Shown here piece by piece: positions 53,701 to 63,942 of a DNA stretch of 64,000 nt. This stretch comes from Thecamonas trahens ATCC 50062 (lineage: Eukaryota > Apusozoa > Apusomonadida > Apusomonadidae), in assembly GCF_000142905.1 (NCBI RefSeq), contig NW_013657673.1, positions 396,630 through 460,629 on the forward strand. Direction: 5' to 3'. Position 1 is the first letter of the stretch, and every line of letters begins with the position of its first letter. The notes beneath the pieces were generated by a model. That model was not told where the DNA came from. It was given only the letters and a program-made list of their open reading frames with translations, and ran no database searches. The translations under genes were made by a program, and so were the position numbers.

Positions 53701-56700
53701 GACGGCGGCGTCGCCGCCAACAGGCGTCGGCACGTTGTAGCCAATGACCTCGACTTGGGGGACGGAGCGGAGCGAAAAGTCCTTGGAGGTCTCGATGAGG
53801 AGCGACATAAAGACGTGCTTAAGGCGCTCAAGGCCCTGGGTCGACTGAAGTACAGCCGAGGAGAAGACGGCGTAGTTGGTGAGGCGGAGGAACTGCTGGT
53901 ACATAAACTTGACAAAGTTGGCAAAGATGAGGAACGACGGGCGCTGGTCGGTGATGCAGAACTGGACAAGGAGGCCGAAGGCCTCTTCGGGCGTCGGATC
54001 CGGATCCAGCCATGGGTTGTACTCGGGATCAAAGCCGTCGCCGGGCTCAAACTTGCCCGCGAGGTAGCTGCGAAGCATTTTGCACACAAAGACAAGCTCG
54101 TCGTTGACCGGGCAGGCGATGCGGGTGGCGGCGTTGTTGACAAAGATCGGGCTCCGGAGGTCGACCGAGCGCACTTTGAGATGAACTGAGGGGAGGAATG
54201 AGCAGAAGCGGAGCGAAAGCGCGGTCTTGTTGCCGACCGAGTTGGGGATCTCGAGATAAAAGGCGTCACCGGGCCGACGGTGGTAGACACGGCAGGAGCT
54301 AGTGTCACGGAGGACGCCGACAAGCAGGAGCTGGAAGAGGAGGGTGTTGGCCGACGGCGGAATGATGTGGCCGATGTCGAGGTGGAATGCGTAGGGGACC
54401 ACGTCCGGAAGGGAGGTGAGAGTGTCGAGGAGGGTGGCGACCGAGGTCGACTCGCGGAAGGCGAGCTTGCGGTAGCGGAGCTCGGGGTTGTCGTACTTTT
54501 GCGCCTGTGCGATGAGCGAGAGGATGTGATGGCTCTTGCCGCCGCCGTTGATCTCGGACGTGACTGCGAGCGTGTGCGTGTGCGAGCCAGGAGCGGCGAG
54601 CGCGTCGGCGCAGACCCGACGAAGTTCGACCTCGTCGAGCGGCTGCAGGGCGACGAGCTGCGATGAGAGCGAAGTGAGGATGACCTGGCGCGGGGCCCCC
54701 GAGACAAACAGGAGCGACGCCGCGTTGTCTGTCCCGTACTCGGCGAGGAGTGAGTGGAGCGCGTCGACGATGGCGCATTGGAGCGTGTACGAGAGTGCGT
54801 GGATGTCGGCCAATGTGTAGAGTGCCGAGGCGCGGCCGTGGGCGGCGGCGGCCACAAATCGACGCAGGAGGAGCGTGACGTCCTCGAGCCGGGTGGTACT
54901 CGTGCAGAAGATGATCTCGTCGGGCTCGGGGAGCCGTCCGCGGCGCGCGTAGACCGAGAGCACCACGTCGATGACGCGAGACGGCGAGTCTGCGGTGGCC
55001 ACCCAGACTGGGAGCGTCCGCGACTCGGCGGCCTTGACCAGCATGTCGGCGCGATGCTCAACGGTGGCGTCGGGCGGCGGGATGGTGCGGAAGGAGACCG
55101 ACGCCGAGCCGAAGATGTCTGTGAGGATGGCACCTAGAGCCGAGAGCTTGTCTGCCGGGGTGGCATCCACCATGGCCGGTGTCCACGAGGCGTACGCGGC
55201 GGCGACGGCGGAGGCGTCGACAGAAGATGCCACCAGATGCATCATCGAGGTAAAGGCGTCGAGCGGCGACGCGGCTGAGCAAGATGCGAGAAGGAGGAGC
55301 TCGTCGTCGTCGTCGGCTGCGGCGCGAGCGCTGGTGGTGCCAAAGGCGGCGGCAGCAAGTGCCGCCGCGCCGTCCTGCGGCCCGCACCCAGGCGGCGCCG
55401 GGCCCGAACAAATGGAGCAGGTCGAGGCAGTTGGTGCGTTGTGAAAAGTGCACATAGGGCAGGGCCACTCGCCCGAAGGCAGCAGCGTCTGCGACTTGTC
55501 GCTTGTACTGAGGGACGATGGCGGCGGCAGCGCCGGTGCCGCGGTGGCTTCCACAGATGCAGCCGCGGGTTCCGGGGCGTGCTGGGCCGAGAGCAACTCG
55601 TTGAGGACCTGAATCTCGCGCATGGAAAAGTAGTTGAGGAAAAGTACGAGTCGCGCGCGGTCTTGACCGTCACCTTCCACTCGGCGATGTGCTGATCGAG
55701 CGAGGCGCGCAGAGCGTCGAGCTTGGCGCTTCCGGTCTCGACGTTGAACGGAAGGCGGAGCTCGTAGCCGCCCTGGAAGGCAAAGTGGCCCGAGGACGAG
55801 AGGGTGATGAGGGCTGCGCGGATCTCGAGCAAGGTCTCGAGCTGGAGGACGTAGGCTTCGACAACGGCCTCGACATCCATGGCAGCGCGGAGCTCCGAGT
55901 CGTCGGGAATCTCGGTCATCATGAGTTTGGAGCGGAGGTCAATGAGAAACTCCAGCGGGTGGCTCTCGGGCTCGCTGGTCGGGTCGTCGTCATCAGAGGC
56001 GAGGACGAGGGTGAGGACGTCGTCCTCTGCAGCGGCGGCGGTAAAGACAAAGGTGCCACGGGTGAGCATGTCGCGGAGCGAGTAGATCGACTTGATGCCT
56101 GGCGAGCGAGTCCGCTTCTCAAAGACGTTCATGAGCCCGTCGAATGAGGCCTGGATGTTGAGCAAGTGCTCGTGGTCGTCGCGAGAGATCTCGAGGGCGC
56201 GGAACTTGGCGAGAAAGGCGTCGGCGGACGCGTAGGTGGTCTGTCGGTAGAGGAGCGGAATGAGCTTAGTCCGAATGTGGACAAGCGAGGCGATGGACGA
56301 GAGGACTCGGGCATCGTCGGTGCACGGCCGACAGACCTGTAGCAAGCGGTTGAACTCGTCGGTGTCTGCGTGGTCGAGAAGCCATTCGGCGAGCGGGGCG
56401 GCGTCGGCGAGCACGCCGAGGAATGTCAGCTGGTTGCTTGAGTACGGCGCAAACAAGTCCCGGACGTGAGCCACGAGCGCTGGCAGCGACCCGAGGGTCT
56501 GCGAGGACCAGCGCGAGCGGATGGCAACAAGGTGTGACGTGAGCTGAACCACGAGCGGGTCAGCCTCGTACTCGGTGGCAACCAGCGGCGCGACAAGGCG
56601 GCAGACTTGCAGAGTGGCTGGGATCCAGGTGGTGAGCCGGAGGAGGAGCGAGTAGTCGGCGAGCATCGGGTAGACAGCGTCGGCCCACGAGCCCGCCTGG

Positions 56701-59425
56701 GCTGACGACGCCGCGGTCGAGTTTGCACTTGTCGAGGCGGCGAGCAAGTCGAGCTCACGTCGGTACGCCGGTGCATCGGCCGCCGGCGGAAGAGTGCCAA
56801 ACGTCTCGCCGAGGCGGGTGACCGAGATCGAGGCGGTGGCGACGGAGGCGGCGAGCTCGGCCCATGCGCTCTGGGCGGCCGGAATGAGCTCAGCAAGGAC
56901 GTCGTCCTGGGAAAGAACTATTTCAGTCAGTTCGACGTCGTCGTCGAGGGCGGCAGCGGCGGCGGCGGCGCTGGTCTCGTTATCGACATCGCCAGCCTCA
57001 TCGTCAGATGAGAACGAGGAGACTCCGTGATCAAACGACGACGAGGCAGCGAGGGCGGCAGCGCGGAGAGAGGCTGAGAGCGAGGCGCCGGTTTGCTTCC
57101 AGATGGTGAAAAGAGGTCCGAGTTGCGAAGTGAGTACAGCCAGGGTACATGTGGCATGCACGGCAAGTCGCTCAGCGGGCGGTCGCGGATGTAGGCGAGG
57201 GTGAGCGAGTCAAAGCGGTCGCGAAGAGAGTCAGTCTGTGCGCGGAGCTGCGAGGCGTCAATGCGGACGCCGGCCGAGTTGCAGTAGAAGGAGATGAAGC
57301 ACTGCAGCTGCTCGAGAGCCGCTTCAAAGTGGGCAAGCGGGGCAGCGGCATCGGAGAGAGTGTCGGCCGAGATGGCACCGGCGCCGGCGTCCAGAACGGC
57401 GCACATGTCAAGAAAGGCGGTGTGGGCCTCAATAGCAACGCGAAGAGTGGCGAGCGAGATGGCACCGGATACGAGCGAGGCGGCGGTGGTGTGAACGGTC
57501 GAGGCGGCGGCATCAAGGAGAGCGGCAAGGTGCGAGTCTGGTGGCGGGTGTCGAATCCAGCGAAAGACCTCGAGCCAGAGCGGAGCAAAGTTGAGGACGG
57601 CGACAAGCGATGGGCTCGCCGACGCGATGGCAACAAGGAGCGAGTGGAGAAGCGCGTGGGCGAGGAGCGAGGACGGCGAGAGGTTGTCGCGAATGAGGCC
57701 AACGATGGCCATGAGCTCGTCGAGCGGGCGCGAGGTGGCTGCCGAGGTGACGACGTTGGAGGCGTGGTCTAGGAGCCAGGCAGCAAGCGGTGGAGAGTAG
57801 GCGTCAAACGCGATGGCGCAGAGGGCCGGGAGAACCGCGGCTGGCTCGCCGCGGAAAAAGTGGCAGCGGCCAAGCTCAAACAGAGTGGCCTGAACGCGAT
57901 GGATGCCAAAGTAGGGAATGGCGAGCAAAGCGTTGGCGGCATCGAGGCCGTCGCGCGTCGCGGCAAGACGGGCAGCTGCAATCTGCTGTGGTGTGGGCTT
58001 TTTCTTGCGACGGGCGCGCGAGGAAAAGGCGTACTGAAAGCCCCATGTGGAACCGGTGAGTGGCCTGTCGTCGTCGTCCGAATCGTCGTCCGAGTCGGTG
58101 TCCGACTGGGCGTGTGAGCGGCGGAACCAGTCCTTGGCTGCGGCGTTGAGGGCGGCAACAAGCTCGAGGCCCGGAGCTGCGGCGTCGCGCTCAGCCTGCG
58201 GCGCGTCGGGCGAGACCGGCGGCGGCGGCTGGTAGTCGGCGAGGCAGAGGGCGACAAAGTCGAGGACGGCGCCCTGAAACGCATCAGCCTCGGCGTTGTT
58301 GAGCATGGCGGCGGCAACAGCCGGCGAGGCAAGAGATGGGACGCGGGCGACAAGGCCGGCAAGGACTCCGATGTCGGCTTCCTTGGCCCAGTACAGCTGC
58401 TGGACTTTGGTTGCAAAGGCAGCGACGAGGGCCGGGGCAAAAGCGGCAAAGTCGTCGTCGAAGAGTGCGTCAAGGGCGGCAACACTCGGGGCGTGAGCGA
58501 CGAGGCCGCGGTGCCAAGCGGCGGCGAGGGCGGCGAGCGGCGGCTCGCCCTCAAAGACGGTGCCGGCCGTGAGCATGGCCTGCAGATCGCCGAGCGCCGA
58601 CGCGGCGAGGCCACGGACGGTGGCGGCGGCGTCAAGAAAGTCGGGCATCGACTTTGAGGCGTTCTTGATGCGAATGGTCGGATGGACGCTGTGCTTGTCA
58701 AACAGTGGGGTGGCCTTGAGCCAGTCGTAGGAGCCGACGCCCGCGGCGCGCTCGGCAGCCTCTGCAACGCCGACGACGGCCCAGCGGCCGTGGCGACCAA
58801 AGTGGGCGAGGTCAAAGCCCGCGGCAGCGGCAATGTCGACGCCGTTGAGCATGTGCCAGCACCAGGGTGATGGATCTGGGACGCGGCGTTTGCGTGCAGC
58901 GCGCGCGGCCGGCACGGGGACGGCGCGGCCGTTGACAGCCTGGTAGGTGATACCAGAGGCGCCAGCGCCGGCCGTGCGCCATGGATCGCGCGACGAGAGG
59001 CCATACGAGCCGACAATGGCGGCGAGGACAAGTGAGAGGCCGGTCTCAACGCCGGTCTCGCCACCGGCTTCCTGCAGCCGCGCCAGAGCCTTGTTGATCA
59101 CGCCCTCGGCCTGGGCCCGCGATGAGCGGAACGAGAGTTTGAGATCAAAGACCCGCTCGAGGAGATCGGCAACTTCGAGGCCGCCATTGAAAAAAGCATC
59201 AAGATCAAGGGTCATAAAGGTGACCACCTCGCCAGAGATGCGCTTGTAGGCGGCAAAGCGGCGGTTGCGATAGTCGCGACGAAAGGCATCGAACCAGTGA
59301 TTGCGGATGGTATCTGGCGCCCGATTGGCGCCGCCCTCCATATCCACCGAGTTGGTCGACGTAGACTCGATGGCGTACTTGTACTGAAAGACGCCGCGGA
59401 ACTTTTTGTGCCCGATCTTGTACGG
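44713..59425 (-). CDS. RNF213: RNF213-like giant AAA/RING/RZ ubiquitin ligase, exon 2
   Basis: With exon 1 about 4973 residues (human RNF213 about 5200). RNF213 is a dynein-like AAA machine and E3 ligase acting in lipid-droplet and antimicrobial ubiquitylation. Exon 2 opens with the second half of a CBM20 carbohydrate-binding domain (YKIGHKKFRGVFQYKYAIES...EGGANR). Then come a helical stalk, a RanBP2-type zinc finger (WPCPMCTFHN...TCSICSG, 55405-55470), a first active AAA module (GETGCGKSS about 53187-53214; VVFFDEVN about 53020-53043), a second (GKPGSSKS about 51859-51882; VVVLLDEVGLAEQ about 51640-51680), a RING (48396-48545; CAICLSIPSEPVRYC...CAGC...CLWC) and an RZ finger (WYACPNGHAYY...CAECGEQIGG, about 46757-46890). 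Frames join by one base each at 57143-57145 and 55640-55643. Stop at 44713. Confidence 0.85.
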
Positions 59426-59630
59426 CTGAGATTGGGGGGGGGGGGAGGGGCGGAAAAGGAACATGGGCTCGATGTGGCAGGTGCCGGAGGAAGACAATGA
59501 TGACAATGATGATAGCTGGGGAATGCTGATTGGGGAATGATCGGAGAGGGGGAGCACGGAGAGGACGAAGAGTAGGCAGGGGCAGGGGCAGGGGCGAGGG
59601 GGGGGGGGAGGGGGAGGGAGGTCGACATAC
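59426..59630 (-). other. intron 1 of the RNF213-like gene
   Basis: 205 bases on the minus strand, donor GTATGT at 59630-59625 and acceptor CCAATCTCAG ending at 59426, preceded by a C run. It splits the CBM20 domain in phase 0. Confidence 0.8.
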
Positions 59631-59837
59631 CAGGAGGACTTGTAGGTCCCATACCGACGGGTCCGACTCGCTTTGAATCATGGGCAGGCCATGCTGCCAC
59701 TCACCCAGCTCGGGAATGGAGCCACGGAGGGTGACGATGTCGGTGGGTCGCAGTACTGTGGTGTCGACCACAACATGGAAGGTGACGAGGGTCTCGGGAG
59801 GTGGGGTTGCTGCCGCTGCTGCTGCTGCTGCTGCCAT
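59631..59837 (-). CDS. RNF213: RNF213-like exon 1, first half of CBM20
   Basis: 69 codons from ATG 59837: a run of nine Ala, then ETLVTFHVVVDTTV...VTLRGSIPELGEWQHGLPM and SVWDLQVLL, the first half of a CBM20 domain (LGxW and following Trp). It joins exon 2 at PYKIGHKK without a frame change. A splice acceptor (TTCTGCTCACAG) ends two bases before this ATG on the minus strand, so a 5'-UTR intron is likely. An in-frame extension upstream through a Leu run lacks an ATG and would be intron, so it is not a signal peptide. Confidence 0.75.
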
Positions 59838-60366
59838 GCCTGTGAGCAGAAGCAGGAGAAGAAGCGAGACCGGTGTGACCAGCAGAGGTCTTTTGGGCGA
59901 CGCTGTCACTGATCGGGGCGATCGGCAGAGGCCGGGGATATAGAGGGATGGGGAGAGTGGAGGGATGGGGGGGGAGAGAGGAGAGAGAGATGGAGGGAAT
60001 GAAGAAGGGAGGGAGGNNNNNNNNNNNNNNNNNNNNNNNNNNNNNNNNNNNNNNNNNNNNNNNNNNNNNNNNNNNNNNNNNNNNNNNNNNNNNNNNNNNN
60101 NNNNNNNNNNNNNNNNGGGGGGGGGGGGTGGTTATCGTGGTGGTGGTGGTGGTGGTGGTGGTGGTGGCCTCTGGCCGGCCGTTTCTTTCCTTCCATTGCG
60201 ACCTGTCGTGTCGGGAGGGTCGGGAGGGGGGGGGGGGGCAGAAAAGGGTCAAGAAGGACTCAGGAGAGAGAACATGGTTCGAAGGGGGGAGAGGAGGGGG
60301 GGGGAAGGGGGGACTTACCTACTACATATGGGCCAAGTGGGGTTGTAGGAGCGTCAGAACCGCACC
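59838..60366. promoter_or_regulatory. divergent E3/E1 promoter region with assembly gap
   Basis: Separates the RNF213-like gene (-) from UBA1 (+), with the 60017-60116 gap inside. G runs on the plus strand (60117-60127, 60225-60237, about 60296-60315) and a GGT repeat (60128-60170). The RNF213 5'-UTR acceptor lies at 59840-59842 (minus) and a CAG nine bases before the UBA1 ATG (about 60355-60357) could be a UBA1 acceptor, so both genes probably have 5' introns here. No other gene. Confidence 0.5.
60017..60116. other. assembly gap (100 N)
   Basis: Exactly 100 Ns, the usual placeholder for a gap of unknown size, flanked by G-rich low-complexity sequence (GGGAGG on the left, a G run on the right). 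Confidence 0.98.
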
Positions 60367-63321
60367 ATGTACGTGCTGGGCAAGGAGGCCATGACCCGGA
60401 TGGCCACGTCGTCAATCCTGCTCTCGGGCGTGTCGGGCCTCGGAGCGGAGATCGCCAAGAATATCGTGCTGACAGGCGTCAAGTCGTTTACTCTCCACGA
60501 TACGGCGGATGTTACCCACGTCGACCTCGCCACCCAGTTCTTTGCTACTGAAGGTGACATCGGCGCCAATCGCGCCGAGGTGACAGCGCCGCGGCTTGCG
60601 GAGCTCAACCCGTCGGTGGCGGTGACAGCCGACACAAGCCTCGATCTGGCAGCGGGCGATTTGTCGGGCCTTGCGCAGTACAACTGCGTCATCCTGGTTG
60701 ACGCGCCGCTGGCGGTGCAGACCAGGGTCTCTGCCGCGTGCCACGACGCCGGAGTGGTGTTCATTGCCACCGAGCTCCGCGGCATCGCGTCGTGGGTCTT
60801 TGTGGACGCCGGCGAGGCGTTTGAAGTTACCGACCGTGACGGCGAGCCGTGTGCGTCGGTCATGATTTCTGACATCTCCTCGGCCGAGGCTGGCGTTGTC
60901 ACCGCGCTCGAGAACCGCCACGGCTTGCAGGACGGGCAGACCGTCGTGTTCTCCGAGGTCCGCGGCATGGAGGCGCTCAACGGAACCCGGCACGTGGTCA
61001 CCGTCCGCGACGCCAAGACCTTTACCATCGGCGACACCCGCGAGCTCGGAACGTACGAGTCGGGCGGCATCGCCAACGAGGTCAAGATTCCGGTGACAGT
61101 CTCGTCGCTCCCGCTTGGCGACGCGCTCGCCGCCGAGCACCCTGCCGTCTCGCCGGCTGACTACGGCAAGCTGGACCGGCTAGGCTCGTTTGTGGTCGGC
61201 CTCCGCGCGCTGCATGCCTTTGCCGCCGCACACGACGGCGCCATGCCTCAGGTCTGGCACGCCGGCGACGCCGACGAGCTCGTCGCAACTGCCCGCGAGC
61301 TTGCCGGTGACGACGCCGAGCTCGACGTCGACTACCTGCGGGCGTTGGCGTACACAGCGCGCGGCGCCCTCTCGCCGCTCTCCGAGTTTATGGGTGGCTT
61401 TGTGGCACAGGAAGGCCTCAAGGCGCTCTCGCACAAGTTCACCCCGCTCAACCAGTTCCTCTTTATGGACGCCACCGAGGTTGTCCCGCCGCTCGACGCC
61501 GAGCCGGCTCGGTTTGCGCCGGCAGACGACCGGTATGACGGCCTTCGCATCTGCGTCGGCAACGAGCTGGTAGAGAAGCTCGGTGAGAGCCGGCTGTTTA
61601 TGGTTGGCGCCGGTGCCATTGGGTGCGAGATGCTCAAGAACTTTGCGCTGCTCGGCGTGGGGCGAAGCGGCGAGGGCGCGGTCATTGTCACCGACAACGA
61701 CGTCATCGAGACGTCGAACCTCTCGCGGCAGTTCCTGTTCCGGGCCAAGGACGTGACCCGGCCCAAGTCCGAGGTGGCGGCCGAGGCTGCGCAGGCCATC
61801 AACCCGGCGATGCGGGTCGAGGCGCGGCTGGATCGGGTCGGCAAGGAGAGCGAGGGCACGTACACCGACGAGTTTATCTCATCGCTCTCGGCGTGCGTCA
61901 ATGCGTTGGACAACGTCGAGGCACGGCTGTACATGGACTCGCGGGCGGTGAACAACGCCCGCCCGCTCCTTGAGTCTGGCACACTCGGAACCAAGGGCCA
62001 CGTCCAGGTCGTCGTCCCATTCCTGACCGAGTCGTACGCTTCGGCACGCGACCCGCCCGAGAAGGACGTCCCGTTCTGCACCATCAAGTCGTTCCCGTAC
62101 AAGATCGACCACACCATCCAGTTTGCGCGTGACAAGTTTGCGCAGCTCTTCTACAACTGGCCCGGCGAGGTCAATAAGTTCTTTGCCTACGCCGACGGCC
62201 CGCTGGAGGAGCAGCTTGCCGAGCCTGAGGCCATTGCCCACGTCCTCGCCATGATCGATGAGGCGCCCACCACCTGGGCCGAGTGTGTGGCCAAGGGCCG
62301 GCTCCTCTTCCAGCAGTTTTTCCACGACTCGATTGCGCAGCTCATCCACTCGTTCCCGCCGGAGCTCAAGCTCAAGGATGGGACGCCGTTCTGGTCGCTG
62401 CCGAAGCGGCTGCCGACGCCGGTGGTGTGGGACCCGAGCGAGGAGATGCACGTCAAGTTTGTGGCCCATGCCGCCAGGCTCTGGGCTAACGTGTGGGGCA
62501 TCCCGGGTGCAGGCCACACTGATCTCGCCGCAGTCGCCGTTGTCGCCGACGCCGTCGACGTCCCGGCCTTTGTGCCCAAGGACAACGTCAAGATCGAGAC
62601 CGACGAGAAGGCGGCCAAGCCCGTCAACGACGACGAGGCGCCGGTCGATGAGGGCCAGCTCGCGCAGGTCGTCGAGCGGGTCCGCGCCAAGCTCGCCGAC
62701 GGCGTCACGCTGCAGCTCTCGGTCGAGGAGTTTGAGAAGGACGACGAGTCCAACTCGCACATCGACTTTATCCAGTCCATGGCCAACCTCCGCGCCCGCG
62801 CCTACGCCATCGACGAGATCGACGTTCTCGAGGCCCGCCGCATCGCAGGCAAGATCATCCCGGCCATCTCGACAACTACCGCCGCCGTCTCGGGCCTCGC
62901 CACCCTCGAGCTGCTCAAAGTCCTCATGGGCGCCGAGCTCGAGGCCTACCGCAACACCTTCCTCAACCTCGCCATCCCCATGGTGGCCCTCTCCGAGCCC
63001 GGTGCCGCGCCCAAGATCACCTTTACCGGCGACGTCACGTTCACCCTCTGGGACCGCTGGATCGTCTCCGCCGCCGACGCCCCCACCGTCAACGACTTTA
63101 TCGCCCACTTTAAGGACAACTACGGCGCGACAGTGACCGGCATCTTTGTGGGCGCCAAGGCTCTCTACATGGCCGCCATGCCCACACACAAGAAGCGGCT
63201 TAAGAAGAAGCTCAAGGCTCTTGCCAAGCTTCCCGGCGCTGCCGAGCTCGATCTCATCGTTTCCTTTGTTGACGACGCCGGCAACGAGCTCGAGGGACCG
63301 GTCATCAAGTATGTGTTGTGA
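60367..63321 (+). CDS. UBA1: ubiquitin-activating enzyme E1
   Basis: 984 residues from ATG 60367. UBA1 adenylates ubiquitin with ATP and passes it as a thioester to E2 enzymes. It starts MYVLGKEAMTRMATSSILLS, matching the family just after the usual LYSRQ. The inactive adenylation half (SGVSGLGAEIAKNIVL) comes first, then the first catalytic half-domain, the active adenylation domain from about residue 410 (MVGAGAIGCEMLKNFALLGV; nucleotide-binding TDNDVIETSNLSRQFLFR), the catalytic cysteine Cys571 in VPFCTIKSFPYKIDHT (family PxCTxKxFP), and a C-terminal ubiquitin-fold domain. Human UBA1 is 1058 residues. Either the first 10-60 residues are on an upstream exon near the gap, or translation starts here after a 5'-UTR intron. 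The stop is five bases before the CTAA flanking transposon copy 3. Confidence 0.92.
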   Translation: MYVLGKEAMTRMATSSILLSGVSGLGAEIAKNIVLTGVKSFTLHDTADVTHVDLATQFFATEGDIGANRAEVTAPRLAELNPSVAVTADTSLDLAAGDLSGLAQYNCVILVDAPLAVQTRVSAACHDAGVVFIATELRGIASWVFVDAGEAFEVTDRDGEPCASVMISDISSAEAGVVTALENRHGLQDGQTVVFSEVRGMEALNGTRHVVTVRDAKTFTIGDTRELGTYESGGIANEVKIPVTVSSLPLGDALAAEHPAVSPADYGKLDRLGSFVVGLRALHAFAAAHDGAMPQVWHAGDADELVATARELAGDDAELDVDYLRALAYTARGALSPLSEFMGGFVAQEGLKALSHKFTPLNQFLFMDATEVVPPLDAEPARFAPADDRYDGLRICVGNELVEKLGESRLFMVGAGAIGCEMLKNFALLGVGRSGEGAVIVTDNDVIETSNLSRQFLFRAKDVTRPKSEVAAEAAQAINPAMRVEARLDRVGKESEGTYTDEFISSLSACVNALDNVEARLYMDSRAVNNARPLLESGTLGTKGHVQVVVPFLTESYASARDPPEKDVPFCTIKSFPYKIDHTIQFARDKFAQLFYNWPGEVNKFFAYADGPLEEQLAEPEAIAHVLAMIDEAPTTWAECVAKGRLLFQQFFHDSIAQLIHSFPPELKLKDGTPFWSLPKRLPTPVVWDPSEEMHVKFVAHAARLWANVWGIPGAGHTDLAAVAVVADAVDVPAFVPKDNVKIETDEKAAKPVNDDEAPVDEGQLAQVVERVRAKLADGVTLQLSVEEFEKDDESNSHIDFIQSMANLRARAYAIDEIDVLEARRIAGKIIPAISTTTAAVSGLATLELLKVLMGAELEAYRNTFLNLAIPMVALSEPGAAPKITFTGDVTFTLWDRWIVSAADAPTVNDFIAHFKDNYGATVTGIFVGAKALYMAAMPTHKKRLKKKLKALAKLPGAAELDLIVSFVDDAGNELEGPVIKYVL

Positions 63322-63330
63322 TGTGACTAA

Positions 63331-63942
63331 CCCTTGACGGTACGGTCGTTCGGACACGTTGTCGCCCGTCTCAAAGTGAACAACTCGATGATGCTTGACT
63401 TTAAGGTCACCGGCCGACGCTGCGCGACGCCTGCTTGGTCTGCGGCTTGAGTTGGGAGGCGCGCCCGCACGTGATGGCGGCCGACACGTAGACACCCGCC
63501 TGAAGGATGCCACGCCCGGCCATGACTCGCGTGGCTTTTCGCTACGACATCATCGACGCCCTCGCCGCCAGCGCCGACGCCGTCAGCTCGCGCCCTCGCC
63601 GCCGGCGCCGACACCGTCAGCTCCGCGCCGTCGTGCAAGCGGAAGCGTCCCTCTGCAGCGGCTGCTTGTCATCACCACATTCCCCAACAAGCCGCCGCGC
63701 GACGCGACTGCCTCGCCTGCCGAAAGCTTCATGGCAAGCGATCGCGGCCGCGGCGGACCTTTTGCGCCGCGTGCGGCGTCCATCTCTGCATCGCCGACTG
63801 TTTTCTGTCTTCATGGCTGTGGCAGCCATGAACACATTGTACTACTCTTTTACAGCAATTCATGGACGTTGCGACGTCTGTGGAGCGTCGCAGAGTGCGG
63901 CTTGCGCGATGGACACAACTGACCATTCCGTGCCGTAAAGGG
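63331..63942 (+). mobile_element. decayed piggyBac-type element, copy 3
   Basis: 612 bases with a perfect CTAA duplication on each side (63327-63330 and 63943-63946). Left end CCCTTGACGGTACGG and right end read inward CCCTTTACGGCACGG match at 13 of 15 positions. Internal remnants include PAMTRVAFRYDIIDAL, the segment after the catalytic domain, and a better-preserved zinc ribbon at 63709-63804 (CLACRKLHGKRSRP then FCAACGVHLCIADCF), in separate frames. The catalytic-domain tail present in copy 1 is deleted, so it is non-autonomous. Confidence 0.8.
63709..63804 (+). pseudogene. piggyBac transposase zinc-ribbon remnant, copy 3
   Basis: Encodes C-x2-C, FCAACG, LC and ADCF in one uninterrupted frame, ending in the CF pair typical of piggyBac ribbons. 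No start codon or catalytic residues are in frame, so no functional protein is expected. Confidence 0.7.

Noticed and set aside
59838-59909. Signal peptide (Leu run) upstream of the RNF213-like start
   Set aside because: That frame begins with GTG, not ATG, and the Leu run is the pyrimidine tract of a splice acceptor ending at 59840.
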